15,769 nucleotides of DNA from Cyanobacteria bacterium UBA11370. Its GTDB lineage: Bacteria > Cyanobacteriota > Cyanobacteriia > Cyanobacteriales > Coleofasciculaceae. Position 1 is the stretch's first letter. Each line of letters opens with the position of its first letter. Shown here one piece after another: positions 1 through 7,064 of the stretch. Under the pieces are notes generated by a model. It had not been told where the DNA came from. It saw nothing but the letters and a program-made list of their open reading frames with translations, and did not search any database. The position numbers were made by a program, and so were the translations under genes. The DNA lies in assembly GCA_003486645.1 (NCBI GenBank), contig DNGI01000117.1, positions 1-15,769 of the forward strand, given 5' to 3'.

Positions 1-95
1 TTACATCCGTTACATCCGTTACCCCATCCGTTGCCACATCCGTTACCCCATCCGTTGCCACATCCGTTGCCACATCCGTTACCCCATCCGTTGCC
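1..95. repeat. 12-bp tandem repeat, ATCCGTTRCC type
   Basis: The first 95 bases are built from 12-bp units that alternate between ACCCCATCCGTT and GCCACATCCGTT, with two shorter 9-bp units ACATCCGTT at the very start. The array probably continues to the left of the window. Its right end overlaps the last codons and the stop codon of the minus-strand aminotransferase gene. The 19-base string at 72-90 recurs exactly at 12-30 and at 2437-2455. Confidence 0.9.
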
Positions 96-1356
96 AATAG
101 ACTTGTGCTGCAACCTTCGCTAATCGTTGCATGGCTAGTTCAATTTCTTCATTACTTGCTGTAAGACTAATGCGAAGACATTGTTGTTTGTGTGTCCATT
201 CTTCTCTTAAACCTGGAAAAAAGGTACTACCGGGAACTACTATGACTCCTACTTGTTTTAATTGTTGATAAAGTTCCCAATCAGTAATCGGTAAATCTTG
301 TAACCATAACCAGGCAAAAATTGCTCCTTCACCTCGATGTAAGAACCACGGTAAATCTTTTGGCATGGCTTGATCCAGTGTAGTTTCTAATATATCAAAC
401 TTTTGTTGGTAGTAAGGACGAATGACAGTTGTAGAGAGTTCAGCTAATGCACCAGAGGCGATCGCCATCGCGGCAATGGCTTGTCCGTATCGGGGAGAGT
501 GAATACATAAGTTGGTTTGAAATGATTCTAAAATCCCGACAAATTTCGGATCGCCAATGGCAATTCCAATCCGTTCGCCTGGTAATCCGGCTTTGGAAAG
601 GCTCATACAATGTAGGATAGTTTCACCAAATATGGGTGTCATTTCTGTAAAATTTAAGGCTGGAAATGGGGGGGCGTAAGCGGAGTCAATTAATACGGGT
701 ACATTGTAAGGTGTGGCGATCGCTGCAATTTTTTCGACTTCTTCATTGGTCAGAACATTGCCTGTCGGATTGCAGGGACGAGAGACGATCACACAACCTG
801 TATCTTCTGCAATTTTTAATTGGTTAAAGTCGGGACGGTATTTAAAACGATGTCCTGCTTCATCAATTTCTAGAGTGGGTTTATACGCAACAACTGCTTC
901 TGGAGTTAAGCTAACGCCACCGTAACCTGTGTATTCTGGACTGAGGGGTAGGACAATTTTTTTTAAGTTGCCTTCACTGGTATAACCACCAAACGCATTA
1001 GCGGCGTAGAAGTAAATGGATTGAGAACCGGGAGTAATGAGAATATTGCGATCGCTTAGATTTAACCCATACCGTTGATTAAAATCGTTCGCAATGGCTT
1101 CAATTAAGGGTTGATATCCTTGAGATGATCCATAACGACAAACAACCTCACCATACTCTGGACTTGCTAATAATTGAGCGGTACAATCTCGCCAAAGTTG
1201 CTCTACTTCTGGCAAAATTACTGGATTTCCTGCACTTAAATTAATAAAGTCCTGTCCCTGACCTGCGCGTAAGGTTTCTATAATATCTTTCATAATAGCC
1301 CGAACGCCTGTGAGGCTAGACATTTGGGTACCGAATTGAGTCAGAGTAGGAACCAT
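79..1356 (-). CDS. avtA: Valine--pyruvate aminotransferase (AvtA-type, PLP-dependent)
   Basis: This 425-residue protein is a fold-type I, PLP-dependent aminotransferase that resembles E. coli AvtA along its whole length. AvtA enzymes interconvert valine or alanine and their 2-oxoacids in the cytoplasm. Visible family motifs are GSQS (110-113, cofactor phosphate region), the SRPCNPTGN block (192-200), DSAY (224-227) and SLSKAGLPGERIG (252-264), in which Lys255 should form the Schiff base with PLP. The ATG at 1356 fits the family N-terminus, where QFGTQMSSLTG aligns with the start of AvtA; no clear Shine-Dalgarno site precedes it. The final residues QRMG and the stop lie within the 12-bp tandem repeat, so the C-terminus may have been reshaped by repeat growth. 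Family assignment is firm. The exact substrate preference is inferred from similarity. Confidence 0.88.
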   Translation of the reverse strand: MVPTLTQFGTQMSSLTGVRAIMKDIIETLRAGQGQDFINLSAGNPVILPEVEQLWRDCTAQLLASPEYGEVVCRYGSSQGYQPLIEAIANDFNQRYGLNLSDRNILITPGSQSIYFYAANAFGGYTSEGNLKKIVLPLSPEYTGYGGVSLTPEAVVAYKPTLEIDEAGHRFKYRPDFNQLKIAEDTGCVIVSRPCNPTGNVLTNEEVEKIAAIATPYNVPVLIDSAYAPPFPALNFTEMTPIFGETILHCMSLSKAGLPGERIGIAIGDPKFVGILESFQTNLCIHSPRYGQAIAAMAIASGALAELSTTVIRPYYQQKFDILETTLDQAMPKDLPWFLHRGEGAIFAWLWLQDLPITDWELYQQLKQVGVIVVPGSTFFPGLREEWTHKQQCLRISLTASNEEIELAMQRLAKVAAQVYWQRMG

Positions 1357-1631
1357 AATTTTAAGGGCAGTGGTGGAATACCGTTTGTTTCTAGATTAGC
1401 GTTTCCTGTGGCAGATGCAAAATTCACTAAATTTGAGGGAGTGGGGAGAAAAATAATAGCAATCTAAAAAAGAAACGCGGCATAGGAGTTAGTGAAACGT
1501 TGACAGAGTACATTTTTCCCCATCTAAAATTATTACATCCCAAATGTTATGAGATAAGCTATTGTCCATCTAACTTGCATAGTCTTTAGTTACGAAACTT
1601 TCCAGTTAAATCCTCTCACCCTCTCTGCGTC

Positions 1632-1733
1632 TATAGCGGTTCTCATACTGATGGGGTACAAATTTTTAGGTTTTAGGGAGTGGGGAGTCGGGAAGAAAAT
1701 TAAGCGTACCTCACCCATTTGAAAAATGCTATA
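1632..1733. mobile_element. MITE-like element, TATAGC terminal inverted repeats (copy 1)
   Basis: The left end TATAGCGGTTCTCA and the right end, read on the opposite strand, form imperfect terminal inverted repeats of about 28 bases with about 20 matches; both ends carry TATAGC outermost and GGTAC at the inner edge. The 102-bp interior is purine-rich (GGGGAGT-type) and has no coding capacity. The left half closely matches the partial copy at 15684, and the layout matches the 110-bp element at 14151-14260. This suggests a non-autonomous element mobilised in trans, or a structured intergenic repeat family. Confidence 0.65.
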
Positions 1734-1773
1734 TCTCAAGCACCAATTTAAAAGCGTCACAGTTTAGATGGGT

Positions 1774-2013
1774 GGTGGTGAGGGAACTGGGGGTGGTGTT
1801 ATCGTTGGCGGTGTGATTGCGGGTGGTGAAGGAACAGGCGGTGGTGTAATCGTGGGTGGTGTGATTGCAGGTGGTGAAGGAACAGGCGGTGGTGTAATCG
1901 TGGGTGGTGTGATTGCGGGTGGGGATACGGCGGGTAACGGTGTAATTGTGGGTGGTGTGATTGCAGGTGGTGATATTGCGGGTGGGGGTGTAATCGGCGG
2001 TATTGGGGTAAGG
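1774..2013. repeat. 48-bp tandem repeat array (4 full units plus a degenerate fifth)
   Basis: Units begin at 1774, 1822, 1870 and 1918 with a degenerate unit from 1966. Units 2 and 3 are nearly identical. Within a unit there is a sub-period built on GGTGGTGT. No stop occurs in several frames on either strand. The plus strand can encode a glycine-rich chain of 16-residue units (GGEGTGGGVIVGGVIA, ATG at 1768, stop at 2037). The minus strand can encode a proline-rich chain (TPPTITPPPVPSPPAI, ATG at 2027, stop at 1764) or a Thr-rich one. None of these has a Shine-Dalgarno site, a clear signal peptide or a recognisable domain, so no gene is called. Confidence 0.85.
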
Positions 2014-2086
2014 GGTACGGGTGGCATTTGGGATTAAATGAGCAAACGTTGATAACAGCAGCTTGAATATGGGTAACGATAACATT

Positions 2087-2155
2087 AGACCTCTCCAAAA
2101 AAGAATCTCAAACCCTTATCCTGTCTAAAGGAAAACTTAATTTCTGGAGATGTCT
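2087..2155. mobile_element. 69-bp inverted-repeat element, possible IS-derived MITE
   Basis: AGACCTCTCC at 2087-2096 is matched on the opposite strand by AGACATCTCC from 2155-2146 (9 of 10), and the similarity extends inward through an A-rich stretch. The trinucleotide ATT flanks both sides (2084-2086 and 2156-2158), as a 3-bp target duplication would. The interior is too short to code. It may be a minimal derivative of an insertion sequence with 3-bp duplications, but the parent is not in the window. Confidence 0.4.
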
Positions 2156-2271
2156 ATTAGCGATCGCTACTGCTGCTTTAACAAAATAATAAACGTTGAT
2201 GGGGTAGTTACTAGAGCTTTGACAGAGTTCAGTATCCCACTAGGCAAAACGTGTCAGGCGTTGAAGAAAAA

Positions 2272-2304
2272 ATTGGCAACGGATGGGTAGCAGATGTAAC
2301 GGAT
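2272..2304. repeat. Dispersed AACGGATG repeat, inverted copy of the avtA 3' end
   Basis: ATTGGCAACGGATGGG at 2272-2287 is the exact reverse complement of 83-98 at the avtA 3' end. It is followed by two degenerate units ending in CGGATGGAATG. This places the same repeat family on both sides of the avtA-murJ spacer in opposite orientation. Confidence 0.7.
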
Positions 2305-2422
2305 GGAATGTAATATCATGTCCGGTTGCATAACTCTAAAAAAAAGAATGAGGGAAAGGGAGAAAGGGAAAGAAAGTTTATTAGGGGTGATGATCCAGAC
2401 ATCATATCAGCTAATTCTACAG

Positions 2423-2508
2423 ATTATTCATCCGCTACATCCGTTACCCCATCCGCTGCTAATTATTCATCCGCTACATCCGTTACCTCATCCGCTGCTA
2501 ATTATTCA
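2423..2508. repeat. 39-bp tandem repeat containing the ATCCGTTACC core
   Basis: ATTATTCA recurs at 2423, 2462 and 2501, giving a 39-bp period with two full units and a partial third. Each unit contains ATCCGCTACATCCGTTACC followed by a CATCCGCTGC segment. The period is a multiple of three, so an open frame from 2326 to 2556 reads through it as Ser/Thr/Ala-rich repeats. That frame has no recognisable domain and is not called as a gene. Confidence 0.8.
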
Positions 2509-2591
2509 TCTCCCCCCACCCGCACTCCTGAAGACAATCACCCAATTCAGGATTAAATAGTAGAAGTCACAGGAGTCATCATTAACCATTC

Positions 2592-4190
2592 GTGTCTAAA
2601 AAGCTAAAACCTAATCGTTCCCTCACTGGAATTGCCGGAATTGTGGGAATTGCCACCCTAATTAGTAAACTCTTTGGATTAGTGCGAGAACAAGCGATCG
2701 CCGCCGCTTTTGGAGTGGGTTCCGTTGTCAACGCCTACGCCTTTGCCTACGTTATTCCCGGATTCTTATTAATCTTACTCGGTGGAATTAATGGACCCTT
2801 TCATAGCGCTTTAGTCAGTGTTCTTGCCAAGCGCGATAAATCCGAAGCTGCACCCTTAGTCGAAACTGTCACGACTCTAGTTAGCGGTATTCTACTGTTA
2901 GTCACATTTGTTTTAATTTTCTTTGCCGGAACCTTCATCGATATCCTTGCACCCGGTTTGGATCAAGCGACACGAGAACTCGCCATTCAACAATTACAAA
3001 TTATGGCACCTTTAGCTCTATTAGCGGGACTAATTGGGATTGGCTTTGGCACACTTAATGCTGCCGATCATTATTGGTTGCCAAGTGTTAGTCCGTTATT
3101 TTCCAGTTTAGCGGTTATTGTTGGATTGGGTATTTTAGCCTTCACGTTAAATGGACAGATTGATAGTCCTAACTATATCCAATTAGGCAGTTTAGTTTTA
3201 GCTGGAGGAACGTTAGTTGGTGCTATTTGGCAATGGTTAGCCCAACTCGTCGCTCAATGGCGTTCTGGACTGGGTACAATGCGATTGCGATTTAACTGGC
3301 GCATTCCTGGAGTTAAAGAGGTAATGCAGGTCATGATACCCGCTACTTTTTCATCGGGAATGCTGCATATTAATGTTTATACCGATTTATATTTCGCGTC
3401 TTTTATCCCCAATGCAGCGGCGGCAATGAGATATGCCAACTTCATTGCTCTTACACCTCTGGGCATTATTTCTAATATGATATTAGTGCCAATGTTACCC
3501 GTATTTTCCCGACTTGCCGCACCCGAACATTTGCCGGAATTAAAAGCCAGAATTCGTCAGGGATTACTCCTCTGTGCCCTAACCATGTCACCGCTAACGG
3601 CTATTTTTATATCCTTATCGGTTCCGATAGTAAGAATCATTTATGAACGCTATGCGTTTCAACAAGAGGCATCCGAGATTGTAGCACCTGTATTAATGGC
3701 GTATGGATTGGGGATGTTCTTCTATTTAGGACGAGATGTTTTAGTGCGAGTGTTTTATGCCTTGGGGGATGGTGAAACACCTTTTCGGATCAGTATTGTC
3801 AATATTTTTTTGAATGTCATCCTCGATTATCTATTAGTAAAACCTTTTGCTACACCTGGATTAATCCTGGCTACCATTGGTGTTAATATTACATCGATGA
3901 TATGGCTATTGTGGGTCTTGAATCGTAGGTTAAATGGTTTACCTTTCGTTGAATGGGGTTTAGCCTTATTGGGGTTAACGGCTAGTAGTGTTGTGGCTGG
4001 ATTAGGAAGTTGGGGCGTTAACTGGGGTTTAACCCAATGGTTGGGGAGTGACAATTTTTTGCTTCAGCTTTTACAATTAAGTCTTTCGATAGGAGTGGCT
4101 TTTGGTATTTTTGCTTTGTTAGTGATACGTCTCAAGTTACCTGAAGTAGATATTTTAGTGTCTCGTCTGCGTCAGAAGTTTATTAAGTAA
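2592..4190 (+). CDS. murJ: MurJ/MviN-family lipid II flippase
   Basis: This 532-residue integral membrane protein belongs to the MOP superfamily MurJ/MviN group, which flips lipid II across the cytoplasmic membrane for peptidoglycan synthesis. Hydrophobic segments run through most of the chain, consistent with about 14 transmembrane helices. The N-terminal SKLFGLVREQAIAAAFG (25-41) and the IPGFLLILLGGINGPFHSA block (55-73) are family signatures. The start is GTG at 2592: an in-frame stop at 2583-2585 excludes anything upstream, and AGGAG at 2571-2575 lies rather far away (16 bases). Residues aligned by eye with E. coli Asp39 and Arg270 read Asn47 and Phe, so some charged positions known to matter in E. 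coli are not kept. The YdcF-like gene follows after 19 bases and dapL lies next, supporting a cell-wall role. Confidence 0.92.
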   Translation: MSKKLKPNRSLTGIAGIVGIATLISKLFGLVREQAIAAAFGVGSVVNAYAFAYVIPGFLLILLGGINGPFHSALVSVLAKRDKSEAAPLVETVTTLVSGILLLVTFVLIFFAGTFIDILAPGLDQATRELAIQQLQIMAPLALLAGLIGIGFGTLNAADHYWLPSVSPLFSSLAVIVGLGILAFTLNGQIDSPNYIQLGSLVLAGGTLVGAIWQWLAQLVAQWRSGLGTMRLRFNWRIPGVKEVMQVMIPATFSSGMLHINVYTDLYFASFIPNAAAAMRYANFIALTPLGIISNMILVPMLPVFSRLAAPEHLPELKARIRQGLLLCALTMSPLTAIFISLSVPIVRIIYERYAFQQEASEIVAPVLMAYGLGMFFYLGRDVLVRVFYALGDGETPFRISIVNIFLNVILDYLLVKPFATPGLILATIGVNITSMIWLLWVLNRRLNGLPFVEWGLALLGLTASSVVAGLGSWGVNWGLTQWLGSDNFLLQLLQLSLSIGVAFGIFALLVIRLKLPEVDILVSRLRQKFIK

Positions 4191-4209
4191 ACTTATTCAT
4201 TTAAGTTTC

Positions 4210-4722
4210 ATGGTTCAATATGACGTAATTATCGTCCTTGGGAATCCAGCAACTGAAGACGGAGAACCCGGTGCAATCATGACGACACGAGTCGAAAAAG
4301 CGGTTGAACTCTTTAACCAAAAATTAGCCAATAAAATTATCGTTTCCGGAAATGCAGTCTACAATCAATTTAACGAAGCGGTTATCATGTCTGAACTCGC
4401 AAGATCATTAGGAGTGCCAGCGACAGCCATTATTAAAGAAACCGTAGCCAGGAATAGTTATGAAAATGCCAAGTTAGCTGTTGATATTTTAAACGCGAAC
4501 AATTGGACAAGAGCGCTTGTAATCACTTCTCCCTATCACCTCAAAAGAGCCAGCTATATTTTTTCTCATTATGATATTGACTATAAAATTGTTGTCGCTA
4601 ATTATCCCAAGGGCTTCTCGACAGTAAACAAACTGATCTATAATCTCTGGGAAACGTGGTTATTGACAAAACTTTATCTTTTTGGCGATCGCCGACTTCC
4701 CTTAGCAGTCCCTAAAAGGTAA
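4210..4722 (+). CDS. YdcF/DUF218-family protein
   Basis: This 170-residue protein matches the DUF218 (YdcF/SanA/ElyC-like) family. Visible features are a hydrophobic first strand DVIIVLG (5-11), IIVSGNAV (43-50), ARNSYENAK (80-88) and TSPYHLKRA (106-114), the last two being the most typical DUF218 blocks. Unlike SanA or ElyC it has no clear N-terminal membrane anchor, so it is probably cytoplasmic. Family members bind nucleotide-like ligands or influence envelope integrity, but no single reaction can be assigned. It starts 19 bases after murJ and ends 37 bases before dapL on the same strand, so co-transcription with cell-wall genes is plausible. The ATG at 4210 lacks an evident Shine-Dalgarno site, as is common in cyanobacteria. 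Confidence 0.85.
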   Translation: MVQYDVIIVLGNPATEDGEPGAIMTTRVEKAVELFNQKLANKIIVSGNAVYNQFNEAVIMSELARSLGVPATAIIKETVARNSYENAKLAVDILNANNWTRALVITSPYHLKRASYIFSHYDIDYKIVVANYPKGFSTVNKLIYNLWETWLLTKLYLFGDRRLPLAVPKR

Positions 4723-4759
4723 AAAATCCGGTTTCATTTAGACTTTTACCTCCCTAACT

Positions 4760-5995
4760 ATGGCAACGATTAACAACAACTACCTCAAACTTAAAGCTGG
4801 CTATCTCTTTCCCGAAATTGCACGACGGGTTAATACTTTTGCCCAAGGGAATCCGGATGCAAAAATCATTCGTTTAGGCATTGGAGATGTGACAGAACCT
4901 TTACCCGAAGCCTGTCGCACAGCGATGATTAAAGCTGTCGAAGAAATGGGCGATCGCGCTGCCTTTAAAGGCTATGGCCCAGAACAAGGGTATGCTTGGT
5001 TACGAGAAAAGATTGCCACTCATGACTTCCAAGCGCGAGGATGCCAAGTTGAAGCCGATGAAATCTTTATTTCCGATGGTTCTAAGTGTGATACGGGCAA
5101 TATTTTAGATATTTTTGGTGACGATAATGCGATCGCAGTCACCGATCCGGTTTATCCCGTCTATGTTGATACTAACGTAATGGCGGGACATACAGGAAAT
5201 GCCAATGATCAGGGAGAGTTTGAAGGGTTAGTTTATCTACCCATTACCGCCGAAAATAATTTTACCGCTCAAATTCCCTCCCAAAACGTTGATTTAATTT
5301 ATCTTTGCTTCCCCAATAATCCTACAGGCGCAACCGCTACAAAGGAACACCTAAAAGCATGGGTAGATTATGCCAAAGCGCATAATTCTATTATCTTCTT
5401 TGATGCCGCTTACGAAGCCTTTATTACCGATCCAAATTTACCCCATTCTATCTATGAAATAGAAGGGGCGCGAGATTGCGCCATTGAATTTCGTTCTTTT
5501 TCTAAAAATGCCGGATTTACTGGAACTCGTTGTGCCTTAACCGTAGTGCCAAAAACCCTTACTGCCAAAGCCGCAGATGGTTCAGATGTGGAATTATGGA
5601 AACTGTGGAACCGCCGCCAATCGACTAAGTTTAATGGAGTTTCCTATATCATCCAACGAGGTGCAGAGGCAGTTTATTCTGACGAAGGACAGGCACAAAT
5701 TAAGGAATTAGTCAGTTTCTATTTGCAAAATGCCACAATTATTCGTGAGAAACTTTCTGAAGCAGGATTAGCTGTTTATGGGGGTGTAAATGCACCTTAT
5801 GTTTGGGTAAAAACGCCGAATAATTTATCCAGTTGGGACTTTTTTGATAAGTTACTTCATACTTGTAATGTAGTCGGAACACCGGGTTCGGGTTTTGGTG
5901 CAGCAGGTGAAGGGTATTTTCGGATTTCAGCCTTTAATAGTCGGGAGAATGTCGAGGAAGCGATGAAGCGAATTATCGAGAAGTTTAAGGTGTAA
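4760..5995 (+). CDS. dapL: LL-diaminopimelate aminotransferase
   Basis: This 411-residue protein has the usual DapL length and matches the family from end to end. DapL (EC 2.6.1.83) converts tetrahydrodipicolinate directly to LL-2,6-diaminopimelate using glutamate as amino donor, bypassing the acylated DapC/D/E route; plants and cyanobacteria use it for lysine and peptidoglycan. The N-terminal [19 protein letters not shown], the GYGPEQGY segment (71-78), CFPNNPTGA (183-191), the DAAYEAF block (215-221) and [12 protein letters not shown] (246-257) are diagnostic; Lys249 should carry PLP. It lies 37 bases downstream of the DUF218 gene. A GC-rich hairpin shortly after the stop codon may end the transcript. 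Its supply of meso-diaminopimelate precursor fits functionally with the upstream MurJ-family flippase. Confidence 0.96.
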   Translation: MATINNNYLKLKAGYLFPEIARRVNTFAQGNPDAKIIRLGIGDVTEPLPEACRTAMIKAVEEMGDRAAFKGYGPEQGYAWLREKIATHDFQARGCQVEADEIFISDGSKCDTGNILDIFGDDNAIAVTDPVYPVYVDTNVMAGHTGNANDQGEFEGLVYLPITAENNFTAQIPSQNVDLIYLCFPNNPTGATATKEHLKAWVDYAKAHNSIIFFDAAYEAFITDPNLPHSIYEIEGARDCAIEFRSFSKNAGFTGTRCALTVVPKTLTAKAADGSDVELWKLWNRRQSTKFNGVSYIIQRGAEAVYSDEGQAQIKELVSFYLQNATIIREKLSEAGLAVYGGVNAPYVWVKTPNNLSSWDFFDKLLHTCNVVGTPGSGFGAAGEGYFRISAFNSRENVEEAMKRIIEKFKV

Positions 5996-6001
5996 GGATT
6001 G

Positions 6002-6020
6002 GGGTGGGTATTGCCCACCC
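6002..6020. terminator. GC-rich hairpin downstream of dapL
   Basis: GGGTGGG at 6002-6008 pairs perfectly with CCCACCC at 6014-6020 across a 5-base loop. It begins 7 bases after the dapL stop codon. The following bases TACTATTTTGCTTT are T-rich but not a continuous T run, so it is either a weak intrinsic terminator or a member of a GGGTGGG...CCCACCC intergenic repeat family. Confidence 0.5.
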
Positions 6021-6114
6021 TACTATTTTGCTTTGTTGGTACGTAGAAAGATGTTTAAAGATACGGGTTTGGATGTATTTAAAGGTTAGCAAAACGAGTA
6101 AAGTGTAAAAAATT

Positions 6115-6810
6115 ATGCAGCCTAAAACAATTATTTTAAGTACACTATTCAGCCTGAATTCGATACTTTTTATTACAAATCAACCGGATAATTTTTATCA
6201 AGCTACGGCATTATCACAACCTGTTTATCAATCAATTCCAGAGTTAGAAGATATTGATAAATTTAGAGAAACATTTGAAGCTCGATACGTACCTTCAGGA
6301 GATATGGAGCCAACTATACAAGTCAATGATAAAGTATTAATCGATAAACATACCTACAAATTAGAAGAACCGGAGCGTGGTGATATTGTCATATTCAATC
6401 CTCCAGAAACCTTAATAAGACAGAACTTTCGCGACTCATTTATCAAACGAATCATTGGTTTACCTGGAGAAACTGTAGAGATAAAAGCTGGACAAGTTTA
6501 CATCAATACTCTTCCCTTGCAAGAAGGCTATATTGCAGAGCCACCTCTTTATGAGTATGGTCCTGTTCAAATTCCTGCTAATTCTTATTTTGTTCTAGGA
6601 GATAATCGAAATAATTCATACGATAGCCATTACTGGGGATTTGTTCCGCGTTCCCTGATTTTCGGTAAAGCAATAGCAATTTATTGCCCAGTTGAGCGTC
6701 AACAAATACTCGATACTTCAGTACCATTGAGTCCAAAGAATCAAGCAATCATTTCTACTATTCAGGAAATATTCAGAAGCTCACCATCTCTTTGCAACCT
6801 TTCGCCCTAA
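6115..6810 (+). CDS. Signal peptidase I homologue (S26) with Asp in place of the catalytic Ser
   Basis: This 231-residue protein has the conserved boxes of type I signal peptidases. They are RYVPSGDMEPT (57-67), the NDKVLIDK segment (71-78), ERGDIVIFNPP (87-97), FIKRIIGLPGE (109-119) with the general-base Lys111, and GDNRNNSYDSHYWGFVP (162-178). A hydrophobic stretch at 5-22 could anchor it in the membrane with the catalytic domain outside. In the family the nucleophile is the Ser immediately before Met in SGSM. Here that residue is Asp63 (codon GAT at 6301-6303), while Ser61 and Lys111 remain. On family knowledge it should lack normal peptidase activity, unless Ser61 or another residue substitutes. 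The N-terminal leader is less hydrophobic than usual, and the C-terminal 40 residues are unrecognised. The gene stands alone between dapL and the divergent regulator. Confidence 0.85.
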   Translation: MQPKTIILSTLFSLNSILFITNQPDNFYQATALSQPVYQSIPELEDIDKFRETFEARYVPSGDMEPTIQVNDKVLIDKHTYKLEEPERGDIVIFNPPETLIRQNFRDSFIKRIIGLPGETVEIKAGQVYINTLPLQEGYIAEPPLYEYGPVQIPANSYFVLGDNRNNSYDSHYWGFVPRSLIFGKAIAIYCPVERQQILDTSVPLSPKNQAIISTIQEIFRSSPSLCNLSP

Positions 6811-7064
6811 TGCTTAATCCTATTATGTTCGGTAAAATAATTCTAAAAAAGATTGAGAAGGATTTAGCGTAGCGGAACGTAGTTCGGGGGAGAGGGGGAG
6901 AATTTTGATTACGAGTGATTAGCAGAAGATCATATCACCCAGAATCTCAACATATGCGATCGCTCCCTCCTCGGATTTTTGGCTAATCACCCCTAATAAG
7001 AAAAATAGCAAAAAAGCTAGAAGAACTATTGAGAGTTATTGGCTCGAAAATTCCCAGAGGAGGT

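Larger units (their letters stand above)
1357..2591. other. 1.2-kb repeat-rich intergenic region
   Basis: No convincing protein gene is visible between avtA and murJ. The stretch carries one TATAGC-type inverted-repeat element (1632-1733), a 48-bp tandem array (1774-2013), a 69-bp inverted-repeat element (2087-2155), a copy of the avtA 3'-end repeat in opposite orientation (2272-2287) and a 39-bp tandem array (2423-2508). A TTGACA hexamer at 1500-1505 is followed 19 bases later by TAAAAT (1525-1530). This could be a weak plus-strand promoter, but it leads into no recognisable gene. Confidence 0.75.

Noticed and set aside
1729..2098. Three overlapping minus-strand frames across the 48-bp array
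   Set aside because: Several frames are open simultaneously because the repeat unit contains no stop codons. None has a start signal or a credible signal peptide, so they were recorded under the repeat only.
2326..2556. 76-codon plus-strand frame (and a second frame from 2303) upstream of murJ
   Set aside because: Its length comes from a 39-bp repeat that happens to be a multiple of three; the N-terminal part is a low-complexity Lys/Glu/Arg run with no family resemblance.
6915..6990. GTGATTAGC/GCTAATCAC inverted repeat between the signal peptidase homologue and the regulator
   Set aside because: It is an exact 9-bp match, but the arms are 58 bases apart and made of the common ATTAGC-type intergenic string, so chance or simple repeat origin is likely; no terminator features were seen.
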